Assembly: GCA_015296075.1 (NCBI GenBank)
Contig: DVDV01000417.1
Coordinates: 1 to 35,550, forward strand
DNA: 35,550 nucleotides
DNA from: Leptolyngbyaceae cyanobacterium M33_DOE_097
GTDB taxonomy: Bacteria > Cyanobacteriota > Cyanobacteriia > Leptolyngbyales > Leptolyngbyaceae
Reading direction: 5' to 3'
A model generated the notes under the pieces. The model did not search any database, was not told the DNA's origin, and saw only the letters and a list, made by a program, of their open reading frames with translations. Positions 35,413 to 35,550 of this stretch are shown here, piece after piece. Position numbers and translations under genes: made by a program. Within the stretch, counting starts at the first letter, position 1, and the number at the start of each line of letters is the position of its first letter.

Positions 35413-35550
35413 CAGCAATTCTCATTTTGAAACATTTGTACTGAAGTCAGAGCCTCTAAAGGCTTGTGCGCTCAATTTTATGAACGGCAGAATGGGTATT
35501 CCAGCCATTGATAGCTGTTCAAAATGAATATTTTTGTGAGAATTATTCTC
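35413..35550. repeat. MITE-like repeat element, left-hand part (right end cut by window edge)
   Basis: The element opens with CAGCAATTCTCA immediately after the nrtB stop. Its bases 35429-35550 are identical to 1-122 at the start of the window, in the same orientation. The missing end can be inferred from the first copy, giving about 154 bp in total. A minus-strand frame within it runs SMAGIPILPFIKLSAQAF and stops before the left terminal repeat. No transposase is encoded. Confidence 0.6.

Noticed and set aside
1-35550. Window as a complete circular plasmid, suggested by matching ends
   Set aside because: It carries core chromosomal genes (mnmA, recO, aat, pheA), an nrt operon lacking nrtC and nrtD, and a truncated permease at the joint. 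A repeat-induced assembly break is more likely.

Overview
The window is chromosomal DNA from a cyanobacterium, probably a filamentous non-heterocystous type, although the genus cannot be fixed from sequence alone. The evidence is the dense scatter of HIP1 octamers (GCGATCGC), a ferredoxin-type nirA-nrtA-nrtB nitrate operon, an SLH/OprB-type outer-membrane porin, and cyanobacteria-specific families such as DUF928 and TIR-CHASE2. Housekeeping genes (mnmA, aat, recO, pheA, cysK) argue against a plasmid. The first and last 122 bases of the window are identical and lie inside a MITE-like element, so both ends are best read as assembly breaks in a repeat rather than proof of a circle.

Layout. 1-242: repeat element cutting into the 5' end of a uracil/xanthine permease (minus). 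566-1636: mnmA. 1602-6689 (minus): a 1695-residue NRPS-like enzyme (A-KR-T-TE with a split pseudo-Asub domain), followed by about 1.25 kb of AT-rich DNA without genes. 7946-10504 (minus): a small heavy-metal-binding protein, pstS and a metallophosphoesterase. 10591-14870 (minus): a DUF928 exported protein and a triple-TIR/CHASE2 membrane protein. 15169-16200: a small hypothetical ORF and aat. 16586-23072 (plus): stomatin-like protein, recO, an MFS transporter, a GT4 glycosyltransferase and an amidase. 23460-26816 (plus): porin, Rrf2 regulator and cysK. 26997-30159 (plus): J-domain protein and phoX. 30263-31117 (minus): pheA. 31515-35412 (plus): nirA-nrtA-nrtB behind an NtcA-type promoter.

How the genes relate. 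Nutrient acquisition is the main theme. Nitrate is imported by NrtAB (nrtC/D are not in the window) and its reduction is completed by NirA under a promoter matching the class II NtcA pattern with one mismatch. Phosphate is scavenged by an exported metallophosphoesterase, PhoX and PstS. CysK with an adjacent Rrf2 regulator handles cysteine synthesis. The two most unusual loci are the NRPS-like enzyme, whose domain order matches alpha-keto-acid-reducing depsipeptide modules but stands alone with its own thioesterase, and the TIR-TIR-TIR-CHASE2 protein, in which the third TIR has Gln where the first two have the conserved catalytic-position Glu.
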